A stretch of DNA of 64,000 nt from positions 124,001 through 188,000 of the forward strand of contig WYEQ01000002.1 in NCBI GenBank assembly GCA_009904015.1, written 5' to 3'. The notes below the pieces were generated by a model. The model was not told the origin of the DNA, did not search any database, and saw nothing but the letters and a program-made list of their open reading frames with translations. Made by a program: the position numbers and the translations under genes. Of the stretch, positions 1 to 8,424 are shown in pieces (positions within the stretch are counted from its first letter, which is position 1; the number at the start of each line of letters is the position of its first letter). The DNA comes from Desulfurococcales archaeon (GTDB lineage Archaea > Thermoproteota > Thermoprotei_A > Sulfolobales > Fervidicoccaceae).

Positions 1-396
1 ACAAAGAGGGTTTACCTAGGTGAGCCTGGGCAGCACGTCCTCCTGGTTCATCCCTCCACCTGCTACATTGATGTTGACGGCCCTGTATTGACTAGGAGCA
101 CCAGCATGTGGAACAATATACTGGTGGTTAGCAACGAGATTTTCGTTGAGAACACAAGCGAGCCCATAATAATTTCCGTTAAGCATTGTAGCGCGCCGAG
201 CATTGACTTGTATAGACCATACACACTGTCAACTGGTCTTTCGGTTAAGGACAGGTTCGCGCAGACCGCGTCCCAGATTCTCCTCAACTACGTAGTTCTC
301 CCAGCGGTTTACGTAGCTATTCTTCTCTCAATAACCTCCGCTCTTGCCTACACGCTTAGCGGTGCTCGGGACAAGCTACCATTAAAACCATGGTGA
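1..396 (+). CDS. C-terminal part of a membrane protein of unknown function (truncated at window start)
   Basis: The frame is open from base 1, so the gene begins upstream. The visible 131 residues hold a beta-rich, probably extracytoplasmic part followed by one strongly hydrophobic segment near the end (about residues 97-120) and a short tail ending in PLKPW. I do not recognise the family. The stop lies 6 bases before the start of a HerA/VirB4-like ATPase, so the two are probably co-transcribed and may form a membrane protein plus ATPase pair. The function is not inferred beyond that. Confidence 0.6.
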   Translation, partial: TKRVYLGEPGQHVLLVHPSTCYIDVDGPVLTRSTSMWNNILVVSNEIFVENTSEPIIISVKHCSAPSIDLYRPYTLSTGLSVKDRFAQTASQILLNYVVLPAVYVAILLSITSALAYTLSGARDKLPLKPW

Positions 397-402
397 TCAT
401 TC

Positions 403-1995
403 GTGGTTAACCCCGTGATCGCGTCCCTTGCTGTGGCGGGCGCTTTGTCCCCGGCCATAGCTTATATGGCTACAAGGGGGCTTCTTCCCGGGGGGTTTGT
501 TAAAAAAGAGCTCGTGAAAGGCTTGGGGAGCATCAGTGCGGTGCATATCTACAAGAACAGCCTTGTTCTAGAGAAGGATAGGGGGAGGTACGTTGGGGTG
601 TCCTTCGTAGACCTTGGGGACGCCCTGTTTAAAGGCGACTATAGATCGCTTGAGGGCTTGCACTTCAGGTCCAGGACTCTTGGGAGGATCCTCTCCTCCA
701 GCGCCGCCAGGGTTGAGCTAAGGTTCCATGTGGTTCCCGTTTCTCTCGACAAGGTTGAAAGGAGGCTTGAGAGAGAACTCGAGGCTATCAGGGCTGTCAT
801 CCAGGCAAACGGTCCTCGCGAGGAGCTTGTTGATAGGGAGAGGAGAATCTCAGCTATACTGGAAAAAATCAAGAAGGGGGAGAACGCGAGCTGGTTCACC
901 GCTTACATCGTGGTTTACGCTGAGGGCGGAAGCGTCGAGGATGCCGCTGACAAAGCGCTTAAGGAGGCGAGGAGCATAGCTAGCTCGCTGAACATCTCGC
1001 TTGGCGCGAGGGCTTATGTTTGCTCTTCAAGGCAAGTAAGAGAAGCTGTGAGGAGCCTCTTTCTAGGGCCGCCCTCAACGAGAGCTGAGCTGAGAACAAG
1101 CGCTGACCCGTTGGCCACGCCCCTGCCTCCTGTCGAGAAGGAGACCTTATCGCCTAGGGGGGTTTTTCTCGGCTATAGAAGAGGAACGAGGATACCCTTC
1201 ATGTATGACCTGAGAAAGCTCGGGCTAAGGCATATCCTGGTCGTGGGCCCCACGGGTAAGGGCAAGACAACCCTTCTCGCGACCCTAGCGAACAGGGCTC
1301 ATGCTAGGGGGATCGCTCCCCTGCTAATCGTTGACCCCAAGGGCGATTTGGAGCTGATGCTCAGCAAAAGCATAAAGCGTGTCTACGTATCACTATCCAC
1401 AATTGTCAAGCCGATCGGCGATACATACGATGAGAAGCCCCTTCTCGAGCTGGAGGTTGGGCTTAAAACCAAGCTGTTAATAAAGAGCAACGTGGAAAAC
1501 ACGTTGACAAGGCTCAGCGATGTTCATGGGAGCAGTAGCTCAATTATCCTCTCTCTCAGCAACCTCACGGATGAAGGCAGGTCCATGGTTATCGGTAGCC
1601 TCATGAAGAGCCTTGTCGAGTGGTTGTATACAAGCGAGCCGTCGGGTAAACTTAGAAAAGTAGTGATGATTGATGAAGCTTGGCGAACAAGCGAGGCCTC
1701 CATTTACTATGCGGGGAGGATAGTTAGGGAAAGCAGGAGCTTCGGTGTATCGCTTGTGCTGTCAACCCAGTCGATAGAGGACTTGCCGAAAGAGCTTTTA
1801 TCAAACATAGCGACCATTTTTGTCTTTGGGGGGATAGAGCAGAAATACGTTGAAAGCGCCTCGTGGCTCCTCAACCTAAGCGTGGATGAAGCTAGAGAAG
1901 CCCTTAGCACGTTGGGCGTTGGCCAAGCACTGGTCAAGATACCTGACAATCCCTCACCTATAGAGATCGATATCGACCCAGACATAGCTAACTAG
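403..1995 (+). CDS. HerA/VirB4-like (DUF87-type) ATPase with N-terminal membrane anchor
   Basis: A 530-residue P-loop ATPase of the HerA/FtsK superfamily, whose members pump DNA or protein through hexameric rings. A hydrophobic N-terminal segment (about residues 5-28) suggests membrane attachment. A charged, helix-rich region follows (about 110-170). Walker A is GPTGKGKT near residue 280, then LLIVDPKGD near 307, a Walker B VVMIDEAW near 420, and the STQS sensor near 454, all typical of VirB4/TraC/DUF87 proteins. It starts at GTG 403, 6 bases after the upstream membrane-protein gene. No NurA nuclease is next to it, which argues against the recombination HerA and for a secretion, conjugation or pilus-type role (inference). 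Confidence 0.8.
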   Translation: MVNPVIASLAVAGALSPAIAYMATRGLLPGGFVKKELVKGLGSISAVHIYKNSLVLEKDRGRYVGVSFVDLGDALFKGDYRSLEGLHFRSRTLGRILSSSAARVELRFHVVPVSLDKVERRLERELEAIRAVIQANGPREELVDRERRISAILEKIKKGENASWFTAYIVVYAEGGSVEDAADKALKEARSIASSLNISLGARAYVCSSRQVREAVRSLFLGPPSTRAELRTSADPLATPLPPVEKETLSPRGVFLGYRRGTRIPFMYDLRKLGLRHILVVGPTGKGKTTLLATLANRAHARGIAPLLIVDPKGDLELMLSKSIKRVYVSLSTIVKPIGDTYDEKPLLELEVGLKTKLLIKSNVENTLTRLSDVHGSSSSIILSLSNLTDEGRSMVIGSLMKSLVEWLYTSEPSGKLRKVVMIDEAWRTSEASIYYAGRIVRESRSFGVSLVLSTQSIEDLPKELLSNIATIFVFGGIEQKYVESASWLLNLSVDEAREALSTLGVGQALVKIPDNPSPIEIDIDPDIAN

Positions 1996-2126
1996 ACAAG
2001 GCGGTCAGCTAACTTCGAGTTCTTCATAGCTCTCGCTCAGCACTCGGCTTTGAAATCATCCCATCAACAATTATATGCCATGCGGAATAATAACAATTTG
2101 TGATTGATGCTTGGCTTTTCTATTCA

Positions 2127-2135
2127 TTTATAAAC
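2127..2135 (+). promoter_or_regulatory. TATA box of the small gene at 2172
   Basis: The sequence is TTTATAAAC in an otherwise mixed region. Transcription would begin about 25 bases downstream (near 2155), leaving a short leader that contains GGTGAT as ribosome binding site before ATG 2172. Confidence 0.5.
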
Positions 2136-2171
2136 CTTGATGGCAAATACTATGCGTGGTGATAGCCTCTT

Positions 2172-2312
2172 ATGGGTGGCAGGCAGAGAACAACTCTTTT
2201 CTGGGGAGTAGGTGGAGTGGAGAAGGAGAGCGCCAGCGAGAAGGCTAAGCAGGAGGCCAAGGAACGAGAGGAAAAGGAGAAGAAAAAGAAAGAACAACAG
2301 AAGAAAAAGTAG
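2172..2312 (+). CDS. Small, highly charged 46-residue protein
   Basis: The ORF starts at ATG 2172, 8 bases after a GGTGAT ribosome binding site and behind a clear TATA box, so it is probably expressed. It opens MGGRQRTTLFWGVGG and then consists almost entirely of Lys and Glu, ending in a Lys run. The opening and Lys/Glu tract recall the disordered N-terminus of archaeal ribosomal protein S25e (MGGK..), but the winged-helix body of S25e is absent before the stop or after it. It could be a free-standing small basic protein or a remnant. Function unknown. Confidence 0.5.
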   Translation: MGGRQRTTLFWGVGGVEKESASEKAKQEAKEREEKEKKKKEQQKKK

Positions 2313-2413
2313 TTTTTTATCACCCAGAATACCTTTTAAGTATCCTCCACCCAGAGTTATGTCTCGAATAACCCGTGTTTTGAGTGAAAAGTCTTTTAGC
2401 GGAGAACAAGGCT

Positions 2414-3265
2414 ATGAGCAATCGTTTCAAGCTGGATGTCTTCTTATCTGACTGCACCTTTGAGAATGAGCCGGACCTGCTTAGATCCACGCTTAAGGCA
2501 GGCATAATAGCGAGGGCGCTCGCCATATACAGGGTGGACAGGGTTGTTATCTATAAAGGAAGAAGGGATAAGGCCTGCTCGGAGCTTGGTGAAAGGCTCG
2601 AGAAGCTGTTGTGGTACCAGGTCGTGCCTCCCTACCTGAAAAGGAAAATCATTCCCAGAAGCCCGGTTTATAGGTACGCTGGTCTTCTCCCACCTCTACA
2701 GATAGATACCCACGTAGTAACGGATCCCCCCAGCATAGGTGAGGTGAGGTTGGGATTAGTGAGGAGAAGAGCTAATGAAAAACTAGTTGTTGATGTGGGC
2801 TTGAGGAGCGATGTGGAGGTCATGGTTAACGGGGAGACGGGGCCCCGGTTAAGGGAGCTTGTCCCCGTGGAGTTCACGGGTGAGGGCTGGAGGATCCTCA
2901 AGGAGGGAAACGTCTACCTGGGCTTCGAGGTTATCTATGAGCGGGATCGCGATATTGTTTCGCTAATGAGGAGTTACGGTGGCCTTAGGATTGGTACTTC
3001 CAGGCTCGGCTTCCCTGCGTGGGAGGCTGGGGAGAAGCTGGTATCCAGTATTTCGCCTGGGGCTAGGGTAGCAGTTGTTTTCGGGGAGCCCTACAGGGGG
3101 CTGAGGGAAATCGTAGATGAGCATGGGGGGAGGGTAGAAGAGCTTTTTGATTTCTACCTCAACTTTATTCCAGGCCAGGGAACAAGAACGGTGAGGGTGG
3201 AGGAGGCTCTGGTCGCTGTTCTCCAAACAATAATCTTCTTAAACCATGTTTATCGTAGCATTTAA
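2414..3265 (+). CDS. SPOUT-class RNA methyltransferase (COG2106, SPOUT1/C9orf114 type)
   Basis: A 283-residue protein of the alpha/beta-knot RNA methyltransferase family that precedes rpl3 in many archaea. The N-terminal half contains the family's RNA-binding insertion (about residues 70-160). The C-terminal part has the knot signature VAVVFGEPYRGL and the closing NFIPGQGTRTVRVEEAL segment that binds S-adenosylmethionine. ATG 2414 (MSNRFKLDVFLSDC) is chosen over the upstream in-frame GTG 2384 because family members start directly with this strand. A role in rRNA modification is family knowledge; the target is unknown. Confidence 0.82.
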   Translation: MSNRFKLDVFLSDCTFENEPDLLRSTLKAGIIARALAIYRVDRVVIYKGRRDKACSELGERLEKLLWYQVVPPYLKRKIIPRSPVYRYAGLLPPLQIDTHVVTDPPSIGEVRLGLVRRRANEKLVVDVGLRSDVEVMVNGETGPRLRELVPVEFTGEGWRILKEGNVYLGFEVIYERDRDIVSLMRSYGGLRIGTSRLGFPAWEAGEKLVSSISPGARVAVVFGEPYRGLREIVDEHGGRVEELFDFYLNFIPGQGTRTVRVEEALVAVLQTIIFLNHVYRSI

Positions 3266-3332
3266 TAACCAATATTTATGATTTTGTTAGGAAGAGTAGT
3301 TTGGTTTCCAAGAGGAGAGAGCGTGAGCTGGA

Positions 3333-4349
3333 ATGGGGCATAGGAAGAAGAGCGCGCCTAGAAGAGGATCACTGGGGGTTAGGCCGAGGAAGAGAGCAGA
3401 GGATATTGTACCTAGGATTAGGAGCTTCCCTCAGATAGCTCTCAGCAAGATAGCGCCGCTCGCCTTCCTTGGATACAAGGTGGGAATGACCCACGCCTTC
3501 ATAGTTGACCCTGTGCCAACAAGCCCGAGTTATGGAAAAGAGATATTCGTGCCGGTAACGTTCATCGAGACTCCTCCCATGATTATAGCTGGATTGAGGG
3601 TTTACGGCAGGAACCCGGAGCTAGGCAGGTTCGTTCTGGGAGAAGCCTGGGCGAGCAGGGAGGTTCTCGAGAAAGCTAACATCACGAGGCTCATAAAGAA
3701 CTTTGACCCCCCATCAATAGATGAGGCTGCTGGACGAATAGAGCCTCTCCTAGAAAAAGCGGTCGATGTCAGAGCGCTTCTCCTATCAGTGCCAAACCTG
3801 GCCGGCGGCGTCTCGCAGAAAAAGCCATTTCTCGTTGAGGTAGCCCTCAGCCAAGCACCCGTGAAAGCCAAGTACGATTACCTAAAAAGCATGCTTGGAA
3901 GCCAGGTAAGGATAAGCGACATCTTTTCCCCTGGAATGCTCATAGATGTCATCGGCGTTACAAGGGGCAGAGGGTTCCAGGGAGTCGTTAAGAGATTCGG
4001 CGTGAAGGAGCTACCAAGATGGCACAAGCACAGAAAGGCGAGCAGAACCGTGGCTAGCAGAGGCTCCCAGGTAGGAGCTTTATCAACGACTCCTCAGGCC
4101 GGCCAGATGGGGTATCACAGAAGAACGGAGTTCAACAAGCTGGTGCTGATGGTCGGCTCAGCTGAGCAGGCGCCAAGCTACAACCCGCCTGGAGGCTGGA
4201 AGAACTACGGGCTAATACGAAGCGACTTCATCGTGTTGAAGGGATCCGTGATGGGCACAAAGAAGAGGCCGCTTATCCTCAGGTTCCCGATAAGGCCTCC
4301 GGCCAGCTTCAAGCCCCTGCAGGTAAAGCTGAGCTACATTTACCTATGA
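3333..4349 (+). CDS. rpl3: Ribosomal protein L3 (uL3)
   Basis: A 338-residue L3 of archaeal/eukaryotic type. It begins MGHRKKSAPRRGSLGVRPRK and has the GYKVGMTHAF segment near residue 48 and the basic W/H finger (RWHKHRKASR, TPQAGQMGYHRRTE) that reaches the peptidyl-transferase centre. It is first in the L3-L4-L23-L2 cluster with conserved order. An AT-rich stretch near 3272-3281 is the likely promoter. The L4 ribosome binding site overlaps its stop codon. Confidence 0.97.
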   Translation: MGHRKKSAPRRGSLGVRPRKRAEDIVPRIRSFPQIALSKIAPLAFLGYKVGMTHAFIVDPVPTSPSYGKEIFVPVTFIETPPMIIAGLRVYGRNPELGRFVLGEAWASREVLEKANITRLIKNFDPPSIDEAAGRIEPLLEKAVDVRALLLSVPNLAGGVSQKKPFLVEVALSQAPVKAKYDYLKSMLGSQVRISDIFSPGMLIDVIGVTRGRGFQGVVKRFGVKELPRWHKHRKASRTVASRGSQVGALSTTPQAGQMGYHRRTEFNKLVLMVGSAEQAPSYNPPGGWKNYGLIRSDFIVLKGSVMGTKKRPLILRFPIRPPASFKPLQVKLSYIYL

Positions 4350-4359
4350 GGTGATCGGG

Positions 4360-5190
4360 ATGGTCTTGATAATAGAGGTTACAGGGAGCAGGGTAATCCC
4401 CGTCCTCGGCGCTAACGGGGAGAAGGTGGGCGAGGCCGTCCTGCCACCCGTGTTCCACACACCGGTTAGGAAGGACCTGATAAGAAGAGCCTTCCTTGCT
4501 GAGTTCACGGCGCGCCTACAGCCAAAGGGAAGAGACCCCATGGCTGGTAAACGAACAACAGCTGAGAGCCTCGGAGCTGACCACGGGCTGGCGAGGGTGC
4601 CCAGAGTGAAGGGCACGACGAGGGCAAGGCTGGTAAACATGGCTGTTGGAGGAAGGCTCGCGCACCCACCGAGAGTAGAGAAGAAAATAGTGGAGGAGAT
4701 AAACAAAAAGGAGAAGTTACTGGCAACGGCGAGTGCCATTGCCGCTACGGCTAGCCTTGACCTCGTCAGGAAGAGAGGACACCTGTTCAGGGCCGAGGCC
4801 CTGCCAGTAGTAATTGACTCAAGTCTCCTCAACACGATAAGCAAAACCAAGGACGCGAGAAAACTGCTCGAGGCGCTCGGCCTAATAGAAGACGTGGAGA
4901 GAGCCGAAAGAAGCATCGGAATAAGAGCTGGCAAGGGGAAAATGAGAGGCAGAAGATACGTTGAAGCGAAAAGCGTGTTGTTCGTCCTGGACAATCACAG
5001 GTCACCACTAGCGCTAGCGCTAAGAGGACTGCCAGGCGTTGATGTAGTGACTCCGAGGACTGTGAGCGTCTTGGACCTGGCCCCGGGCGGTGTGCCGGGC
5101 AGATTAACGGTATACACAAACACCTCGCTGGCAGCCATCCAGGAGAGATTTAATGGAAAACTATTCTTCATTGAAACAGGAGGAGAGTAG
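4360..5190 (+). CDS. rpl4: Ribosomal protein L4 (uL4)
   Basis: A 276-residue L4 with the archaeal extended loop (QPKGRDPMAGKRTTAES, then the HGLARVPRVKGT segment that lines the exit tunnel). ATG 4360 is chosen instead of GTG 4351 because GAGGTGAT (4348-4355) sits just before it as ribosome binding site and overlaps the L3 stop. L23 begins 3 bases after its stop, so translation is coupled within the operon. Confidence 0.96.
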   Translation: MVLIIEVTGSRVIPVLGANGEKVGEAVLPPVFHTPVRKDLIRRAFLAEFTARLQPKGRDPMAGKRTTAESLGADHGLARVPRVKGTTRARLVNMAVGGRLAHPPRVEKKIVEEINKKEKLLATASAIAATASLDLVRKRGHLFRAEALPVVIDSSLLNTISKTKDARKLLEALGLIEDVERAERSIGIRAGKGKMRGRRYVEAKSVLFVLDNHRSPLALALRGLPGVDVVTPRTVSVLDLAPGGVPGRLTVYTNTSLAAIQERFNGKLFFIETGGE

Positions 5191-5192
5191 GC

Positions 5193-5456
5193 ATGGAGGC
5201 CAAGGAAGAGGTACTCTTATATCCTCTACACACGGAGAAGGCGCTGGCGTACATAGAGAAGTACAACACGCTTGTCTTCATTGTTAGGAGAACGGCCACT
5301 AAGCTAGAGATAAAAGAAGAGTTCGAGAAGAGGTTCGGCGTCAAGGTAGATGAGGTCAGAACGCTGATCACGCCGAGAGGAGAGAAAAAGGCGTTTATTA
5401 AACTTAAGAAAGATTATAGCGCGAGCGAAATAGCAATTAAGCTAGGAATACTGTGA
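5193..5456 (+). CDS. rpl23: Ribosomal protein L23 (uL23)
   Basis: 87 residues with the family core: LYPLHTEKALAYIEKYNTLVFIV, then the VRTLITPRGEKKAFIKL strand pair. L23 binds 23S rRNA at the tunnel exit, where SRP docks. It lies between L4 and L2 in the conserved operon order, with gaps of 2 and 10 bases. Confidence 0.96.
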   Translation: MEAKEEVLLYPLHTEKALAYIEKYNTLVFIVRRTATKLEIKEEFEKRFGVKVDEVRTLITPRGEKKAFIKLKKDYSASEIAIKLGIL

Positions 5457-5466
5457 GGTGAGCATA

Positions 5467-6183
5467 ATGGGTAAGAGAATACTTGTTCAGAGGAAGGGCA
5501 GGGGAGGACCAACATTCAGGAACAGAGGACACCTCAGAGTAGCGCCGGCGAAGTACCCGCCGCTATTCGAGGGGACACTTAAGGGAACAATAGAGGAGAT
5601 AGTGCACGACCCCGGCAGATGGGTCCCCTTAGCTAGGGTTAAGCTCGAAAACGGCGTGGAGTTCTACATACCAGCATTTGAGGGAGCGTACGTAGGCCAG
5701 GTCATTGAGGTAGGAAAAGACGCCAAAGCGGAGAACGGGAACATACTGCCGCTGGAGAGCATACCTGAGGGAACGCAGATATACAACGTAGAGGCTAGGC
5801 CCGGGGATGGAGGAAAATTCGCGAGGCAGGCAGGCTCCTACGCTGTCATAACAGGCAAGTCGTACAACAGCGTCACGATACTGCTTCCAAGCGGAAAAAC
5901 AAAAACCCTTGACCCCAGATGCAGAGCGACCATAGGCATACCAGCTGGCTCCGGCAGAATAGAGAAGCCCTTGCTGAAGGCTGGAAACAGCTACTACAAG
6001 TGGAAGCCAAAAGCAAGGAAATGGCCAGTGGTAAGAGGAGTAGCTATGAACGCTGCATCCCACCCGTGGGGAGGTGGAAGCCACCAGTCAGAATCCCACC
6101 CGACAACAGTATCGAGGAACACTCCTCCGGGCAGAAAGGTTGGGCACATAGCAGCAAGGAGAACAGGCAGAAGAAAGAGATAA
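5467..6183 (+). CDS. rpl2: Ribosomal protein L2 (uL2)
   Basis: 238 residues starting MGKRILVQRKGRGGPTFR and containing the conserved GVAMNAASHPWGGGSH motif, with the His needed in the peptidyl-transferase region, plus the basic C-terminus. ATG 5467 follows GAGGTGAGC and is preferred to GTG 5458. The usual next genes of the S10 cluster (S19, L22, S3) do not follow; a convergent regulator gene begins its 3' end 4 bases away, so the cluster is broken here. Confidence 0.97.
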   Translation: MGKRILVQRKGRGGPTFRNRGHLRVAPAKYPPLFEGTLKGTIEEIVHDPGRWVPLARVKLENGVEFYIPAFEGAYVGQVIEVGKDAKAENGNILPLESIPEGTQIYNVEARPGDGGKFARQAGSYAVITGKSYNSVTILLPSGKTKTLDPRCRATIGIPAGSGRIEKPLLKAGNSYYKWKPKARKWPVVRGVAMNAASHPWGGGSHQSESHPTTVSRNTPPGRKVGHIAARRTGRRKR

Positions 6184-6186
6184 AAA

Positions 6187-6594
6187 TCACTCCATTTTCT
6201 TGATTTCTACGTCTACTACTTGTTTAAGCGAGCGGATTTCCTCTACTACCTCCTCCACTGATTTGGTTGCCTGAGAGAAATCAACTATAGCTATCCACTC
6301 AGCTGTATCTCCTCTCCTTATAGTTCTAGAATGAGTTAGCAACAAGTCAATCTTGTTTCTAGCAATAACGTTGATAACACTTGACAAAGCACCTATCTCG
6401 TCCCTCATGATAATCCTTACTTTGTAAACCAACGATGTGCTCTCGACCAGCGGGATAAGCTTAATCTCGTTTCTCTCAACATCCCCTACCACCATGAACT
6501 TCATGCCTTCCCTGATGTTTAATAACGACCTTATCTTGGCCGGAATCAGTACTCTGCCCTTCGAATCCATCAAAACAACTTCGTAGACGAGCAA
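6187..6594 (-). CDS. AbrB-ACT fusion protein (putative transcriptional regulator)
   Basis: 135 residues. The N-terminus is a SpoVT/AbrB swapped-hairpin DNA-binding domain (MDSKGRVLIPAKIR near residues 9-22). It is followed by an ACT-like ligand-binding domain (KVRIIMRDEIGALSSVINVIAR near 58-80). ACT domains usually sense amino acids. TTG 6594 has GGAG 7 bases upstream; ATG at residue 9 is an alternative. It lies next to and divergent from an amino-acid ABC importer, which would be a natural target (inference). A paralog with the same architecture lies at 23968-24384. Confidence 0.75.
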   Translation of the reverse strand: MLVYEVVLMDSKGRVLIPAKIRSLLNIREGMKFMVVGDVERNEIKLIPLVESTSLVYKVRIIMRDEIGALSSVINVIARNKIDLLLTHSRTIRRGDTAEWIAIVDFSQATKSVEEVVEEIRSLKQVVDVEIKKME

Positions 6595-6639
6595 GTAGGC
6601 TCTCCAAGAAAATAGTTCATCATCTCTATTTAATAAAAC

Positions 6640-6725
6640 CTGACCTCCTCCCCGCTCTTCAGGGAGAGGGTTCCCCGCATCTGTTTGGGGCTACATCTGT
6701 CACCTGCTGGGGATGGGGCGGTTAC
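6640..6725 (-). ncRNA. Third, shortened copy of the omega-RNA-like element (right-end part)
   Basis: On the minus strand this region reads ACAGATGTAG, then CCCAAACAGATGCGGGGAACC, then a hairpin arm ending GCGGGGAGGAGGTCAG at 6640. The same blocks occur in the same order in the long elements at 28562-28804 and 59098-59350. The left end (AACTGAAAGCC hairpin) is missing, so this is a truncated copy. It sits upstream of the ABC importer on the opposite strand. Base run downstream of the right end, where a guide would lie: GTTTTATTAAATAGAG. Confidence 0.6.
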
Positions 6726-6789
6726 GAAAATGTCCTCGTGGAGCGAACGATTTATTAACCAGCGAGCTCATTCCCAACTATGTGGGAAT

Positions 6790-7614
6790 ATGGCCTCGAC
6801 GAAAATGGTTCTCGGGATTTCCTTAATCCTCGTTGCAATAGTTGTGTTAACGGCATTTTTTATTTACACTCAAGCTGGTTCATCATCAAAAGTTCCTAGC
6901 GGCAAGTTCTCGGAGAAACCATCGGGGAACGTGACAGTTATCGTCGGCCTTGACCCAAATTATCCTCCATTCACATTTGTGACAAGTAACGGAACTGTCG
7001 AGGGGTTCGATGTAGACCTAATGACTTACATTGGCAACTACTGTGGCTTCACCCCTGTGTTCAAGCCTTGGGACTGGGCTACAATAGTCACTGCTTTGAT
7101 GAACGGTGACATAGACGTCATTGCATCGGGCATGACGATTACGGCTGAGAGGTCATCCAAGATCGCTTTCTCTATACCCTACTATTCATACCGCTTACTA
7201 GTTGTTACGAAAGCAAGCGAGAACAGGTCCTTAAGCGAGCTTCTTGAGACGGGCTCGAGAATAGCTGTTGAGACAGGCTCCGATGCTGACAGGATAGTTG
7301 AGTCTTGGCTTAACAAGGGATACAAGATAAGTAAGGTTCCAGTCGAGTCTTACCCAGCTGTCATCGACGCGCTTGCAACTAACAGGGCAGACCTAGCTAT
7401 TCTGGACTCAGCTTTTCTCTATCCATACCTGGATTCACGGCCTGAGCTACGCTCAGCACTGAAGATAATAGGGGACCTAGGAGTCAGGGCCTACGGAATA
7501 GCTACTAGACCAGATGATTATTGGCTGAGAAACTGCATAAACCGAGCAATAGAGGAAGCGATGTCATCGACTGTCTACTCAGACCTTCTCTCCAAGTGGG
7601 GGCTTAATCAATAA
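6790..7614 (+). CDS. Amino-acid ABC transporter, substrate-binding protein
   Basis: 274 residues of the family 3 solute-binding proteins for polar amino acids. ATG 6790 (MASTKMVLGISLI) gives an N-terminal hydrophobic anchor (about residues 6-27) and a Ser-rich linker, normal for a membrane-tethered archaeal binding protein. The mature domain shows YPPFTFVTSNGTVEGFDVDL, then SGMTITAERSSKIAFSIPYY and GSDADRIVE, the usual lobe-1 and hinge motifs. An upstream in-frame start at 6685 would run through the mobile-element remnant and is rejected. First gene of a four-gene transporter operon. Confidence 0.9.
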   Translation: MASTKMVLGISLILVAIVVLTAFFIYTQAGSSSKVPSGKFSEKPSGNVTVIVGLDPNYPPFTFVTSNGTVEGFDVDLMTYIGNYCGFTPVFKPWDWATIVTALMNGDIDVIASGMTITAERSSKIAFSIPYYSYRLLVVTKASENRSLSELLETGSRIAVETGSDADRIVESWLNKGYKISKVPVESYPAVIDALATNRADLAILDSAFLYPYLDSRPELRSALKIIGDLGVRAYGIATRPDDYWLRNCINRAIEEAMSSTVYSDLLSKWGLNQ

Positions 7615-7635
7615 GCATATTGTGAGGGGCCAGCC

Positions 7636-8403
7636 TTGGATTTAGGCTATTTTTTATTTATTGTATCAGGGCTGAAGTACAACTCGTTGATTGCTGTAAC
7701 ATCATTCGTAACAGGGCTTGCATTGGCGATAGCTATTATACTGGTTGATGAAGCTGTGATTAAGGCACGAGGGAGAATAACCAGGTTTTACTCCTACGTA
7801 TTCACGGGGATACCCCCGCTTGTCATCATCTCCATTATGTATTGGCTGGTCCTCCCCTCCCTTGGAGTAAGAAGCAGCCCGGTAATAGCCGCTATAATGG
7901 CTTTTTCCCTAAGAACATCGGCTTTCCAGGCAATGATATTGAAGTCAACTATAAACAGTCTTGATGAATCACAGGTCCAAGGAGGACTATCGCTAGGCCT
8001 AAACATACGCGAGGTATACACCTACCTCGTAATCCCCCAAGCGGTAGTTCTGAGTATACCTAGCCTTACAAACGAGCTAGCCTCTCTTCTAAAGGAATCA
8101 ACCCAAGCACTCGCCATCGGCGTTTTAGACACGCTTGCCAGAGCGAGATATGTTACGATAGCTACAGGATATAGCCTCCTGTGGCTCGGCATAACAGGAA
8201 TAATCATGTATCTCCTAAGCAACTCCCTGATTCTCACTGCTAGGTACCTCCAGAGAAAAGGGCTTTTCCCAGGCACAAGCAGAGACCTGCTAACAAGCCC
8301 GGGTACCAGCGAAAAGAATTACGGAGAAGGAGCTAAGCAGAATCGCCTAAAGGGAAGCCTGCTAATGTTCATGTCCCTACGCATCAAAAGACAAAGCCTC
8401 TAA
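7636..8403 (+). CDS. Amino-acid ABC transporter, permease subunit 1
   Basis: 255 residues, HisM/GlnP-type inner-membrane permease with about five hydrophobic segments. The EAA-loop that docks on the ATPase is seen as GLSLGLNIREVYTYLVIPQAV near residues 120-140. It starts at TTG 7636 behind GTGAGG. The last ~45 residues, after the final membrane segment, are hydrophilic and longer than usual. A second, shorter permease follows the ATPase gene, so the channel is probably a heterodimer. Confidence 0.85.
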   Translation: MDLGYFLFIVSGLKYNSLIAVTSFVTGLALAIAIILVDEAVIKARGRITRFYSYVFTGIPPLVIISIMYWLVLPSLGVRSSPVIAAIMAFSLRTSAFQAMILKSTINSLDESQVQGGLSLGLNIREVYTYLVIPQAVVLSIPSLTNELASLLKESTQALAIGVLDTLARARYVTIATGYSLLWLGITGIIMYLLSNSLILTARYLQRKGLFPGTSRDLLTSPGTSEKNYGEGAKQNRLKGSLLMFMSLRIKRQSL

Positions 8404-8424
8404 CAAAGACACGGTGAGCCCTAA

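Noticed and set aside
6685-6789. N-terminal extension of the amino-acid binding protein
   Set aside because: It would be translated through the mobile-element remnant; ATG 6790 gives the normal membrane anchor.
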